Assembly: GCA_002362735.1 (NCBI GenBank)
Contig: DEUU01000342.1
Coordinates: 1-9,014 of the forward strand
DNA from: Dehalococcoidia bacterium UBA3254
GTDB lineage: Bacteria; Chloroflexota; Dehalococcoidia; Dehalococcoidales; UBA3254
DNA length: 9,014 nt
Direction of reading: 5' to 3'
Shown here: positions 1 through 6,721 of the stretch, piece after piece
How positions within the stretch are numbered: the stretch's first letter is position 1
Layout: every line of letters begins with the position of its first letter
Notes under the pieces: generated by a model
The model's input: the letters and a program-made list of their open reading frames with translations, nothing else
Told to the model about the DNA's origin: nothing
The model's database searches: none
Position numbers and translations under genes: made by a program

Positions 1-887
1 TTCTTAACGTTGGCGTTCTCCTTGGTTCTGCAGGTTTGGGTGATAAGTCTTTTAATGATTCTGCTTATGCCGGTCTGCTGGATGCGCAGAAACAGCTTAA
101 TATCCGTTTTGAGACTGTTACTCCTACCAATAAAGAATCTAATCTGGGCGCTCTGCGGCTCTTTGCTCAAAATAAATACGATTTAATAATCGGTGTGGCT
201 TTTGAGAATAAGGAAATCATTGATACGGTTGCTCATGAATATCCCGATATTCGCTTTGCGGCTATTGATTTCGAATCCACTGGCAATAATATCGCTTCCA
301 TCGTTTATCGCGAGCAAGAAGGCGACTTTTTAATCGGCGTCCTGGCAGCTATGCTTACTAAAACTAAATATGTAGGAGTCATCGGGGGTACTGATATCCC
401 GGCAATACAGCGTATCATGTCCGGGTTTAAACAAGGTGCTGCCTACCAGGACAGCGCTGTTAAAGTTTTCGCTGATTTCGCCGGGACTTTTTCTGATCCT
501 GAAGTTGGCCTCAGGCTAGCGCTCTCGCGCTATAACGAAGGGGTAGATGTTATTCATAATGCCGCCAGCAAGACTGGTCTGGGCATTATTGAAGCTGCTA
601 AACAGACTCATAAATTGACTACCGGAACCAGCGGGGATCAGAGATACTTAGCCCCTGGCAACGTCGTCGGTAACCGTCCTAAGAGGGTAGACACGGCTGT
701 ATTGTTGTTGATTAATGAAGTAAAAAACGATACTTTTAAATCCGGAGTACGCTCTCTGGGACTTAAAGAAAATGGACTTACTCTGGGTCCCTTCGATGAA
801 ACCCTGGTGAGTAAAGACATGTTGAACCGACTGGAAGACTTAAAGCAGAAAATTGTCAACGGGCAGATCGTGGTTCAGGCACAGTAG
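1..887 (+). CDS. BMP/PnrA-family solute-binding protein, 5' partial
   Basis: This is the 3' part of a gene for a periplasmic-binding-protein-like protein of the basic membrane protein (BMP/Med/PnrA) family. The frame is open from base 3, so the true start and signal or lipobox lie outside the window; the TTG at 36 is internal. About 294 residues are visible. Family signs are the N-terminal G-D-K-S-F-N motif (bases 39-56), the strand-helix pattern of a type I periplasmic fold, a segment reading YREQEGDFLIGVLAAMLTK, a GVIGGTDIPAIQRIMSGF segment matching the family's hinge region, and a late NRPKRVDTAV segment. Known family members bind nucleosides or related small molecules and normally serve ABC importers. 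No permease or ATPase gene follows; the next gene is a sensor kinase 5 bp downstream, so a sensing role is possible (inference). The ligand cannot be read from sequence. An exported lipoprotein is expected but the anchor is not visible. Confidence 0.88.
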   Translation, partial: LNVGVLLGSAGLGDKSFNDSAYAGLLDAQKQLNIRFETVTPTNKESNLGALRLFAQNKYDLIIGVAFENKEIIDTVAHEYPDIRFAAIDFESTGNNIASIVYREQEGDFLIGVLAAMLTKTKYVGVIGGTDIPAIQRIMSGFKQGAAYQDSAVKVFADFAGTFSDPEVGLRLALSRYNEGVDVIHNAASKTGLGIIEAAKQTHKLTTGTSGDQRYLAPGNVVGNRPKRVDTAVLLLINEVKNDTFKSGVRSLGLKENGLTLGPFDETLVSKDMLNRLEDLKQKIVNGQIVVQAQ

Positions 888-892
888 GTGAC

Positions 893-2647
893 ATGAAAAT
901 TGTTGAGACTATCCGGAAACCCCGGCAGTGGATAAACCGAAGTATTCAGCGCAAGTTACTTTTTTGGAGTCTCGGATTCTGGGTTATTTCGGTAACTATA
1001 TTAAGTCTGACTATTTTCTGGGTCGGCCAGACTACGATCACCAATGAAACGCGTCAGCGTAATGTTCAACTTGCATCTGTCGTCAGCCGCGACGTTAACT
1101 CGGAAATAAGTCGGATTTTTTCGGATACCAGAACGTTTTCCAGTTATCTTGCCGCTATCAGTCCGGATTTAAACAGTCAAGCGGCGGCATTACTGGCTTT
1201 GCGTTTATCCTCACCCCAGCGTTATCAGGCTGTTTATTATTTCGATAGCCAGAGTTCCCTTAAATTGTATCTGAATGACGCTTTGAGTACCCTGTTAAGT
1301 TTGCATAGCTCAGATATAGCCGGCCGTCCACCGATTCAGGCAGATAAAGAGGTAACCGATGCCTGTCTGGCAGCCAAAGGGAAGATCACCTATCTTTCGG
1401 ACGTTCGTTTCATGGGTCTGGATAACGTGCCTGTTTTGTACATGGGCGTGCCGATAGATTTCATTGGGGGAGAGGTCCGGACTGTAGTATATGAAATTGA
1501 TCTGAGGGATATCTGGCAGCGTATCGATTTGAGCACCATAGGGCAGTCCGGTTTTACATACGCTGTCTCCAGAGACGGAGTTATCATCGCCTATCCGGAG
1601 CCCGCTTCAATCGGTCGCCTTATACCTCCGGAGGTTAGTCCAGTGTTGCACGGATTTGAAGGGTATACAGAATATATGGAACCCTCGAATAATCGTCAGG
1701 TCATCGCCGCCTACAGCCCGGTTGGTGGGCCAACCGGGTGGGGAATCGTGGTTGTCCAGGATCGCTCGGAGGCTTATGCTCCGATTATTCGCTCTGCTAC
1801 TCTGGTCATCAGTATCTGGCTGGTGCTGGCCTTGCTGGGCACAATTGGAATCTTGCTTACCATCCGAAATTTTACCCGTCCCATCGTTAAATTGACCCAA
1901 ACTACCCATGCCATTGCGGAGACCGGAGATCTGACTAAAACGACTATGATAAAGCGGCCGGATGAAGTCGGCCAGTTGAGTCAAGCTTTCGATCAGATGA
2001 TCGAGCGGTTGGATCAATCCGAAATCCGTCTGGCTCATGCGGCAGCCGAAGAGAGGAACCGCCTAGCGAGGGACCTCCATGACGCTGTGAGTCAGACCCT
2101 CTTCTCCGCCAGTTTAATTGCAGAGGTGGTTCCGCGTCTTTGGGACCGTAACCAGCCGGAAGCGCGAAGACGTCTTGAGGAAGTCCGCCAGTTGACCAGG
2201 GGAGCGTTAGCAGAGATGCGGACTTTACTATTGGAACTGCGTCCGTCGTCTCTGGTAGATGCCGAGATCGGATATTTAATGCGCCAATTGGGTGAAGCCA
2301 TCACCGGAAGGTCGCGGATTCCGGTCACTGTTGAGATTGAAGGCCAGTGTGAAGTGCCCACAGAAGTCAAGATCGCCATGTACCGTATCGCTCAAGAAGC
2401 TTTGAATAATGTCGCCAAACATTCCGCAGCTCAAGAAGCTAAATTGGTTTTGGCCTGCCAGCCAGACCGGGTAATATTGAAAGTGACGGATAACGGCAAG
2501 GGTTTTAATGTTGCTGAAAATTCCTCAAAGAGCCTGGGAATGGGTATCATCCGCGAACGCGCCAGAGAAATCGGAGCGGCGCTTTCAATCCAGAGTCAAA
2601 TAAACGAAGGGACGGAAATTTCTATAATTTGGAAGAGGGGCCAGTAG
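893..2647 (+). CDS. Sensor histidine kinase: Cache-like sensor, HAMP, HisKA_3, HATPase_c
   Basis: This 584-residue membrane sensor kinase is of the NarX/LiaS/DegS type. The order is a short cytoplasmic N-terminus, transmembrane segment 1 (about residues 22-46), a roughly 250-residue extracytoplasmic region (47-298) resembling a double Cache sensor, with 'GQSGFTYAVSRDGVIIAYP' at 217-235 typical of these domains, transmembrane segment 2 (about 300-323), HAMP (about 323-376), HisKA_3 with the LARDLHD phospho-acceptor motif (His396), and HATPase_c with an N box at 498-511, DNGKGF at 533-538 and a G-rich GMGIIRERA box at 549-557. All expected catalytic motifs are present. It should phosphorylate a NarL/LuxR-type response regulator, but none lies downstream within the window. 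The ATG is 5 bp after the upstream stop and has no well-spaced Shine-Dalgarno, which suggests translational coupling to the binding-protein gene and a shared signalling role. Confidence 0.93.
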   Translation: MKIVETIRKPRQWINRSIQRKLLFWSLGFWVISVTILSLTIFWVGQTTITNETRQRNVQLASVVSRDVNSEISRIFSDTRTFSSYLAAISPDLNSQAAALLALRLSSPQRYQAVYYFDSQSSLKLYLNDALSTLLSLHSSDIAGRPPIQADKEVTDACLAAKGKITYLSDVRFMGLDNVPVLYMGVPIDFIGGEVRTVVYEIDLRDIWQRIDLSTIGQSGFTYAVSRDGVIIAYPEPASIGRLIPPEVSPVLHGFEGYTEYMEPSNNRQVIAAYSPVGGPTGWGIVVVQDRSEAYAPIIRSATLVISIWLVLALLGTIGILLTIRNFTRPIVKLTQTTHAIAETGDLTKTTMIKRPDEVGQLSQAFDQMIERLDQSEIRLAHAAAEERNRLARDLHDAVSQTLFSASLIAEVVPRLWDRNQPEARRRLEEVRQLTRGALAEMRTLLLELRPSSLVDAEIGYLMRQLGEAITGRSRIPVTVEIEGQCEVPTEVKIAMYRIAQEALNNVAKHSAAQEAKLVLACQPDRVILKVTDNGKGFNVAENSSKSLGMGIIRERAREIGAALSIQSQINEGTEISIIWKRGQ

Positions 2648-2666
2648 GGAAACTCCCCTTTTGGCC
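2633..2666 (+). terminator. Candidate weak hairpin terminator at the kinase gene 3' end
   Basis: Bases 2633-2640 (AAGAGGGG) can pair with 2655-2662 (CCCCTTTT), giving 8 bp with one G-U and a 14-nt loop that spans the kinase stop codon. Alternative pairings are GGCCA/TGGCC (2639-2643 with 2662-2666) and an inner GGGA-AAC-TCCC. A second stem, CCCC/GGGG, sits at 2679-2693. There is no free U tract after any of them, so a strong intrinsic terminator is not supported; attenuation or an mRNA 3'-end structure are alternatives. Confidence 0.3.
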
Positions 2667-2718
2667 AGGTGTTAATCTCCCCGCTCGCAGGGGGTATTGG
2701 AGAAATCAATATTATATC

Positions 2719-2730
2719 CTCTAAGTAGAG
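2719..2730. promoter_or_regulatory. Short inverted repeat upstream of the radical SAM operon
   Basis: A perfect dyad CTCTA-AG-TAGAG lies about 30 bp before the radical SAM start codon, just after an AT-rich stretch (TATTAT at 2710-2715) that could act as a -10 element. No convincing -35 hexamer is found 16-18 bp upstream of that stretch. The position would suit an operator or a 5' UTR element, but arms of 5 bp can occur by chance. Confidence 0.2.
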
Positions 2731-2749
2731 ATTTTCAATACAGATGAGT

Positions 2750-2756
2750 GAGGGAG
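2750..2756 (+). promoter_or_regulatory. Shine-Dalgarno of the radical SAM gene
   Basis: GAGGGAG ends 4 nt before the ATG at 2761 and supports that start. It lies inside a tiny ORF (ATG 2744, stop TGA 2762-2764) whose stop overlaps the gene's start codon. Confidence 0.6.
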
Positions 2757-2760
2757 TTCA

Positions 2761-4026
2761 ATGAGTATACCAGCAGGAATTAAAAACGCAGTTCCTCTTA
2801 CCAGAATCATCCTTTCCAATCCTCAAATGTTCAGAGTTAACCCTTCTCTTCTTCGATTTTTCTCCGGGTATATGAATAAATTTCAAATCCAAAAGATCGG
2901 AAAAAATCTTATACTGCACTCTCATCTGCCTCCCCTGAACAGCCGTGCTTACTCCCGGTTTGTTAATCAGCATCTTCTTGCCAAAACTCATGGGCCATCT
3001 CATTCACAGATTGCGGTTACCAACGCCTGTCCTCAGAATTGTGAGTATTGCTATAACAAAAATCGCACCGGGAAGGTTATGGACAAGAAAACAATCAAAA
3101 AAGTTGCTGCTGATCTGAAATCGATGGGAGTCACCTGGCTGGGAATTACCGGTGGGGAACCACTCATGAATAAAAACCTCATTGAGATTGTAGACAGCGT
3201 CTCAAAGGATTGCGCTGTAAAACTCTTCACCACCGGATGCACTTTAACTCCAGAACTGGCCCGCGATTTGAAAAGTTCCGGAGTTTTTTCGGTCTCTGTT
3301 AGTTTGGACCACTGGATTGAAGAAAAACATGATAGCGGACGGAGGTACAACGGAGCCTATAAGGCTGCTATCAAAGCTATCGATATATTCAAGAAGATCG
3401 ACGGTTTGCATGTCGGCGTCTCGACTGTTTTATCGCGGGAAATGATCCGGAATGGTCAGACAGAAGAGTTCCTGAGTTTTATCAAAGGTTTGGGGGTCCA
3501 TGAAGCGTGGTTGAGCGAAGTGAAGCCTTCTGTCAGTGCCTTCCAGGACGGCAGTCTGGTGATCACTGAACAGGACCGACTTAAACTTGTGAATTTGCAG
3601 GACAAATACAACCGGATGGGTAAAATGACAGTTAATTATCTGGGTCATTTTGAAGGTAAGGAATGCTTTGGCTGCAATGCTGGTCACAAAATGGTCTATA
3701 TCGATCCCTTCGGCGAAGTTAGCCCCTGTGTTTTTACACCAATGAGCTTTGGTAATGTCCAGGCAGAGTCAATACAGGCTATTTTCTCGGAAATGAAGAA
3801 ACATTTTCCATCTGAAGATAGATGTTTTATTAATAATAATTACCGCCTCCTGCAAAAATATTCAAATGGACAGAATATTATTGGCCGAAGAGAAACTCTC
3901 CAGATGATGGAAGAAGTCAACTTCGGCTCTTTATCGAAATTTTTCCAATTATATTATCCGTCTCACAAGCGTCCGGTGGCACAAAGTGTCAGCGAATTAG
4001 AGCATGCAGTGAGGGAATCATTATGA
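2761..4026 (+). CDS. Radical SAM protein with SPASM/twitch-like C-terminal Cys region
   Basis: This is a 421-residue radical SAM enzyme. The canonical CX3CX2C motif is at Cys90, Cys94 and Cys97 (in NACPQNCEYCYN), followed by the SAM-binding GGEP motif at 131-134. An N-terminal region of about 80 residues precedes the core. After the barrel, a region with Cys302, Cys305, Cys323 and Cys355, reading ECFGCNAGHKMVYIDPFGEV before the SPC at 321-323, resembles the SPASM/twitch region that binds an auxiliary Fe-S cluster in enzymes modifying peptides or other macromolecules. The start is supported by a good Shine-Dalgarno. It is the first gene of a four-gene overlapping operon, and its TGA overlaps the next ATG (ATGA). 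The substrate is unknown: a peptide, a lipid or a cofactor precursor are all possible, and no precursor peptide gene is obvious beside it. The radical SAM assignment is secure; the reaction is not. Confidence 0.93.
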   Translation: MSIPAGIKNAVPLTRIILSNPQMFRVNPSLLRFFSGYMNKFQIQKIGKNLILHSHLPPLNSRAYSRFVNQHLLAKTHGPSHSQIAVTNACPQNCEYCYNKNRTGKVMDKKTIKKVAADLKSMGVTWLGITGGEPLMNKNLIEIVDSVSKDCAVKLFTTGCTLTPELARDLKSSGVFSVSVSLDHWIEEKHDSGRRYNGAYKAAIKAIDIFKKIDGLHVGVSTVLSREMIRNGQTEEFLSFIKGLGVHEAWLSEVKPSVSAFQDGSLVITEQDRLKLVNLQDKYNRMGKMTVNYLGHFEGKECFGCNAGHKMVYIDPFGEVSPCVFTPMSFGNVQAESIQAIFSEMKKHFPSEDRCFINNNYRLLQKYSNGQNIIGRRETLQMMEEVNFGSLSKFFQLYYPSHKRPVAQSVSELEHAVRESL

Positions 4027-4439
4027 AATGGTATCGGCCTGTAAGTCTGGTCCTGGCTATCATCTTTGCGGTAACCGGCCTGCTTTTTCTTTTCATCCCG
4101 GACAGGGTGGTGAGCTTATTTAACAGCTTTTCTCCCGAGCTAGGAATGGTTCAATCCCCGGCAACCGGATTCACTTTTTACCTTATACTGGCGGTAGGCT
4201 ATATGTACATTGTGACAGTCCTGGCTTTCCTTATGTTCAAACATCCTGAAAACCGGACTTTTCCATTAATTCTTTCTCAGGCAAAGTTGGCTTCCTCCAT
4301 TCTTTCACTGGGATTCTTTGTTCTCCAGAACCATTATCTCATCTATCTCACCAACTTTATTATTGATGGAGTTATTGGCATTCTGGTAATGGCTTTCTAT
4401 TTAAAAATGAAAGGGGCGGTTGCATGGGCGTATCATTAG
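4023..4439 (+). CDS. Small four-helix integral membrane protein, unknown function
   Basis: This 138-residue hydrophobic protein has four predicted transmembrane segments at about residues 6-25, 51-72, 80-101 and 106-127. A short amphipathic stretch after helix 1 contains 'FIPDRVVSLFN', a pattern found after the first helix of several small membrane families such as DUF4345-like proteins; the similarity is too weak to assign. No charged catalytic motif stands out apart from an Asp in helix 4 (IIDGVIG, residues 113-119). The ATG overlaps the radical SAM stop by 4 bp, with GAGGG at 4011-4015 as Shine-Dalgarno. It overlaps the next gene by 16 bp. Its place inside the operon suggests that the substrate or product is membrane-associated, or that it anchors the redox enzymes (inference). 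Confidence 0.85.
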   Translation: MKWYRPVSLVLAIIFAVTGLLFLFIPDRVVSLFNSFSPELGMVQSPATGFTFYLILAVGYMYIVTVLAFLMFKHPENRTFPLILSQAKLASSILSLGFFVLQNHYLIYLTNFIIDGVIGILVMAFYLKMKGAVAWAYH

Positions 4440-4969
4440 CTGTTGCTCAGATATACGTGCCATCATCGATACGGAAAAAAAGGCTCCTCGATCTTTTTAA
4501 CTCTACTGCCGACGCGTTTCGATATCCGGCTCCGCTTCTGAGCGGTCTGACCGTTCCGGAAATTTTAAACCGGTATGCCATATTCACCTGTGAAAGAGCG
4601 AAAGAATCTATTCAGCAATGCCAACAGATAGAAGTAAAAAAAAGGTTGTTTGAAAATTCGCTGGAAATGGGACTGAGGCTCAGAGAGGAATTTAAGGTTG
4701 CAAAAATAGAAGAAGTGATGATGATGGGGAGGATTGTCTATAAAATTCTCGGTATTGATTTTCAAGGCAATCAAAATGGCGAAATACTGGTTCAACGGTG
4801 CTTTTTCAGCGGGTATTATTCACCAATGATCTGTCGGGTAATCTCATCTCTTGATCAGGGGCTAATGGCAGGGCTTTCCTCCGGGGGCAGGCTTGCTTTT
4901 TCTGAAAGAATCACCGAAGGACATCAATGCTGCCGTGCTAATCTTCTTTTTGAGGATAAACTGCAATGA
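4424..4969 (+). CDS. Cys/His-containing protein, possibly related to ATC-hydrolase-like family
   Basis: This 181-residue, probably cytosolic protein has a helical N-terminal half and a conserved-looking C-terminal half. Cys126, Cys137, Cys169 and Cys170 occur with the distinctive segments 'RCFFSGYYSPMICRVISSLD' (125-144) and 'ERITEGHQCCRA' (161-172). The spacing of a Cys, an Asp, and a final G-[HD]-x2-C motif recalls proteins annotated as L-2-amino-thiazoline-4-carboxylic acid hydrolase-like (PF14196), but I recall this only loosely and it may be a separate family. The Cys/His set could bind metal or an Fe-S cluster or act as a thiol site. AAGGGG about 8 nt upstream supports the ATG. It overlaps the membrane protein gene by 16 bp and the flavoenzyme gene by 4 bp, so it is probably a functional partner of both redox enzymes. 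Confidence 0.82.
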   Translation: MGVSLAVAQIYVPSSIRKKRLLDLFNSTADAFRYPAPLLSGLTVPEILNRYAIFTCERAKESIQQCQQIEVKKRLFENSLEMGLRLREEFKVAKIEEVMMMGRIVYKILGIDFQGNQNGEILVQRCFFSGYYSPMICRVISSLDQGLMAGLSSGGRLAFSERITEGHQCCRANLLFEDKLQ

Positions 4970-6240
4970 AAAAAGCTATTGTTATCGGAAGCGGCTCGGG
5001 TGGAGCAACGGCGGCTAAAGAGCTCCAGGGTAAATTTGAGGTCACCATAATGGAAGAAGGAAAAGAGTTTCATCCTTTTTCCCAAAACCTGGTCACTATT
5101 GAAAAAATAAAAAAGACCGGTTTGTTTTTTGATGAAAGACTGATCCGGTTGATATTTTCTTATATGAAAATCGATATGGCTGCCAACCATATGGTAATGG
5201 TCAGAGGAATCGGGTTTGGTGGAACCACTACCCTGAGTACCGGAAACCGCCTCCGTCAGGACCATGATCTGAAACAGATCGGCATCAACCTGGACCCTGA
5301 ATTCGAAGAACTATCACGGGAGATACCTGAGTCGACCAGTCATCAAAAGACCTGGCATCAACCGACCCGGGAGGTATTTGCAATCTGCCAGTCTATGAAA
5401 TTGAATCCGGTGGTTACCCCTAAAATGGCTATTCGCGAAAAGTGTACAGGGTGCGGAAGGTGCATCCTGGGCTGTCCGGCAGGCGCCAAATGGGACAGCC
5501 GGATATTTTTAAAGACTGCCCAGGAAAAAGGTGCTAAACTGGTATCTAATTGCCGGGTGCGAAAAGTAAGGATCGAAAACCGGCGCGCGGTAGGGGTAGA
5601 GACATCAAGAGGATATTATCCTGCGGATCTCGTAGTGATGGCTGCGGGCGGCCTCGGTACACCAGTTATCCTTCATAATTCCGGTATTTCTTGTGAGGAG
5701 AATCTCTTTGTTGATCCAGTATTGTGCGTGGCTACCAGAGCGCCGGGCAGCCGGCAGGACCGCGAAATTCCCATGCCGTTCGTCATACAGAAGGAGCATT
5801 TTATCGTGTCGCCATATTTTGATTTTCTCAGCTTCTTTTTCAACCGGAACTGGCGGTATCCTTCCGATGATATCTTTAGTTTAATGATCAAGCTCGCGGA
5901 TTCTAACAAAGGGAAGGCCTCGGCGCATGGAATTAAGAAAGAACTAACTGGCGAAGACCGGAAAAATTTAAAAGAAGCTGTAAGTTTGTGTACTGAAATA
6001 TTTCAGCAATGGGGAATAAAAAGAGAAGACCTTTTCCTGGGCACGATTAATGCCGGCCATCCCGGCGGTATGCTCCCACTCAGTGAAACAGAATGTAAGT
6101 CATTACATCATTCTACTCTTCCGGCAAACCTGTATGTATCTGATGCCACGTTGTTTCCGCGGTCTTTGGGGAACCCTCCGATACTAACCATCGCTGCGAT
6201 GGCTAAAAGAATAGCTAAATTGTGTCTTCAGTGCGCCTAA
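4966..6240 (+). CDS. GMC-type FAD oxidoreductase with inserted 4Fe-4S ferredoxin-like motif
   Basis: This 424-residue flavoenzyme is of the glucose-methanol-choline oxidoreductase type. The N-terminal Rossmann motif GSGSGG (residues 8-13) binds FAD, with Glu30 or Glu31 a candidate for the ribose contact. A G-rich GMC segment 'VRGIGFGGTTTLSTGNRLR' is at 79-97. A CX2CX2CX3C motif (Cys160, 163, 166, 170, followed by PAGAKW) predicts a [4Fe-4S] cluster. A second FAD-contact segment, 'LVVMAAGGLGTPVIL', is at 222-236. The C-terminal GMC domain has His365 (NAGHPGG) and Asn403 (GNPPILTI), the usual catalytic His/Asn positions. It is shorter than typical GMC enzymes of 500-600 residues. The cluster suggests electrons pass to a protein or cluster partner rather than directly to oxygen (inference). 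The ATG overlaps the previous stop (ATGA), with TGAGGAT at 4951-4957 as Shine-Dalgarno. A C-terminal C-x2-C (420/423) is unusual. The substrate is unknown. Confidence 0.9.
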   Translation: MKKAIVIGSGSGGATAAKELQGKFEVTIMEEGKEFHPFSQNLVTIEKIKKTGLFFDERLIRLIFSYMKIDMAANHMVMVRGIGFGGTTTLSTGNRLRQDHDLKQIGINLDPEFEELSREIPESTSHQKTWHQPTREVFAICQSMKLNPVVTPKMAIREKCTGCGRCILGCPAGAKWDSRIFLKTAQEKGAKLVSNCRVRKVRIENRRAVGVETSRGYYPADLVVMAAGGLGTPVILHNSGISCEENLFVDPVLCVATRAPGSRQDREIPMPFVIQKEHFIVSPYFDFLSFFFNRNWRYPSDDIFSLMIKLADSNKGKASAHGIKKELTGEDRKNLKEAVSLCTEIFQQWGIKREDLFLGTINAGHPGGMLPLSETECKSLHHSTLPANLYVSDATLFPRSLGNPPILTIAAMAKRIAKLCLQCA

Positions 6241-6293
6241 TGGAACTCCCGGTTTCGAGACTAAGCCGTGTCATTTATCTTACAGATCTCTTT

Positions 6294-6710
6294 TCATTCG
6301 CCCATTATTTGAATCACGATCTCTCTCTGCCTGGCCCGGTTATCGAAATCTACCAGGATGATTTGCTGCCAGGTGCCGAGTGTAAGTTTTCTGTTATTAA
6401 AAGGAACGGTCAGGGAAGCTCCGAGAAGAGAAGCCCGGATATGAGAATAACCGTTGCCATCTCCCCAGCGTTCGTTATGTACATAGCGAATATTATCGGG
6501 GGCGATCCGGTCCCATAAGCCTTGAAAATCAGCCACCAGACCGGGCTCATATTCGATGGTGGTCAGGCCGGCGGTGGAACCGGCGACAAAAATTGTCACT
6601 GTGCCGTTGTTAATTTTTGATTTGAGGATTTTTTCTGCGACATGCTCCGTAATGTCAACCATATCCGTTTTGCCGTGGGTTCCCAGGCTGATTTTCTCCG
6701 AGATTACCAT
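6294..6710 (-). CDS. yjbQ: YjbQ/UPF0047 family protein
   Basis: This 138-residue protein is full length for the UPF0047/YjbQ family. Family marks are STAGLTTIEYEPG (45-57), a metal-site-like segment with His78, Asp84, Asn86 and His90 (HNERWGDGNGYSHIRASLLG, 78-97), and a C-terminal LTLGTWQQIILVDFDNRARQ stretch (109-128). YjbQ-type proteins have been described as having secondary thiamine-phosphate synthase activity, but their physiological role is not settled. The start is fixed by a strong Shine-Dalgarno, GGAGGTGA, which contains the stop codon of the upstream DinB-like gene, 3 bp away. It is the last gene in the minus-strand unit that begins upstream of carB. It faces the GMC oxidoreductase gene tail to tail, 53 bp away, with no clear terminator between them. 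Confidence 0.94.
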   Translation of the reverse strand: MVISEKISLGTHGKTDMVDITEHVAEKILKSKINNGTVTIFVAGSTAGLTTIEYEPGLVADFQGLWDRIAPDNIRYVHNERWGDGNGYSHIRASLLGASLTVPFNNRKLTLGTWQQIILVDFDNRARQREIVIQIMGE

Positions 6711-6713
6711 GCG

Positions 6714-6721
6714 TCACCTCC
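6714..6721 (-). promoter_or_regulatory. Shine-Dalgarno of yjbQ overlapping the upstream stop codon
   Basis: On the minus strand the sequence reads GGAGGTGA, then CGC, then ATG (6710-6708). The TGA within the Shine-Dalgarno is the stop of the DinB-like gene. This supports translational coupling and the chosen yjbQ start. Confidence 0.8.

Noticed and set aside
36..38. TTG at 36 as the start of the binding-protein gene
   Set aside because: The frame stays open to base 3 and the upstream residues continue the expected first beta strand of the family, so the start lies outside the window.
1607..2038. 143-residue open frame on the minus strand inside the kinase gene
   Set aside because: It is antisense to the HAMP and sensor coding sequence, has no recognisable domain, and the plus-strand frame is a clear kinase.
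4924..5265. 113-residue open frame on the minus strand at the start of the GMC gene
   Set aside because: It is a shadow of the FAD-binding domain coding sequence; low complexity in Phe and Ser, no ribosome site of note.
2761..6240. Complete mycofactocin-type locus
   Set aside because: No precursor peptide, MftB-like chaperone, creatininase-like or glycosyltransferase gene is present; only the radical SAM plus GMC pairing is shared.
6241..6293. Possible bidirectional terminator between the convergent units
   Set aside because: I found no stem longer than 4 bp followed by a T tract on either strand.
6222..6518. 98-residue open frame on the plus strand after the GMC gene
   Set aside because: It overlaps the end of the GMC gene and lies mostly antisense to yjbQ; the yjbQ frame has clear family motifs.
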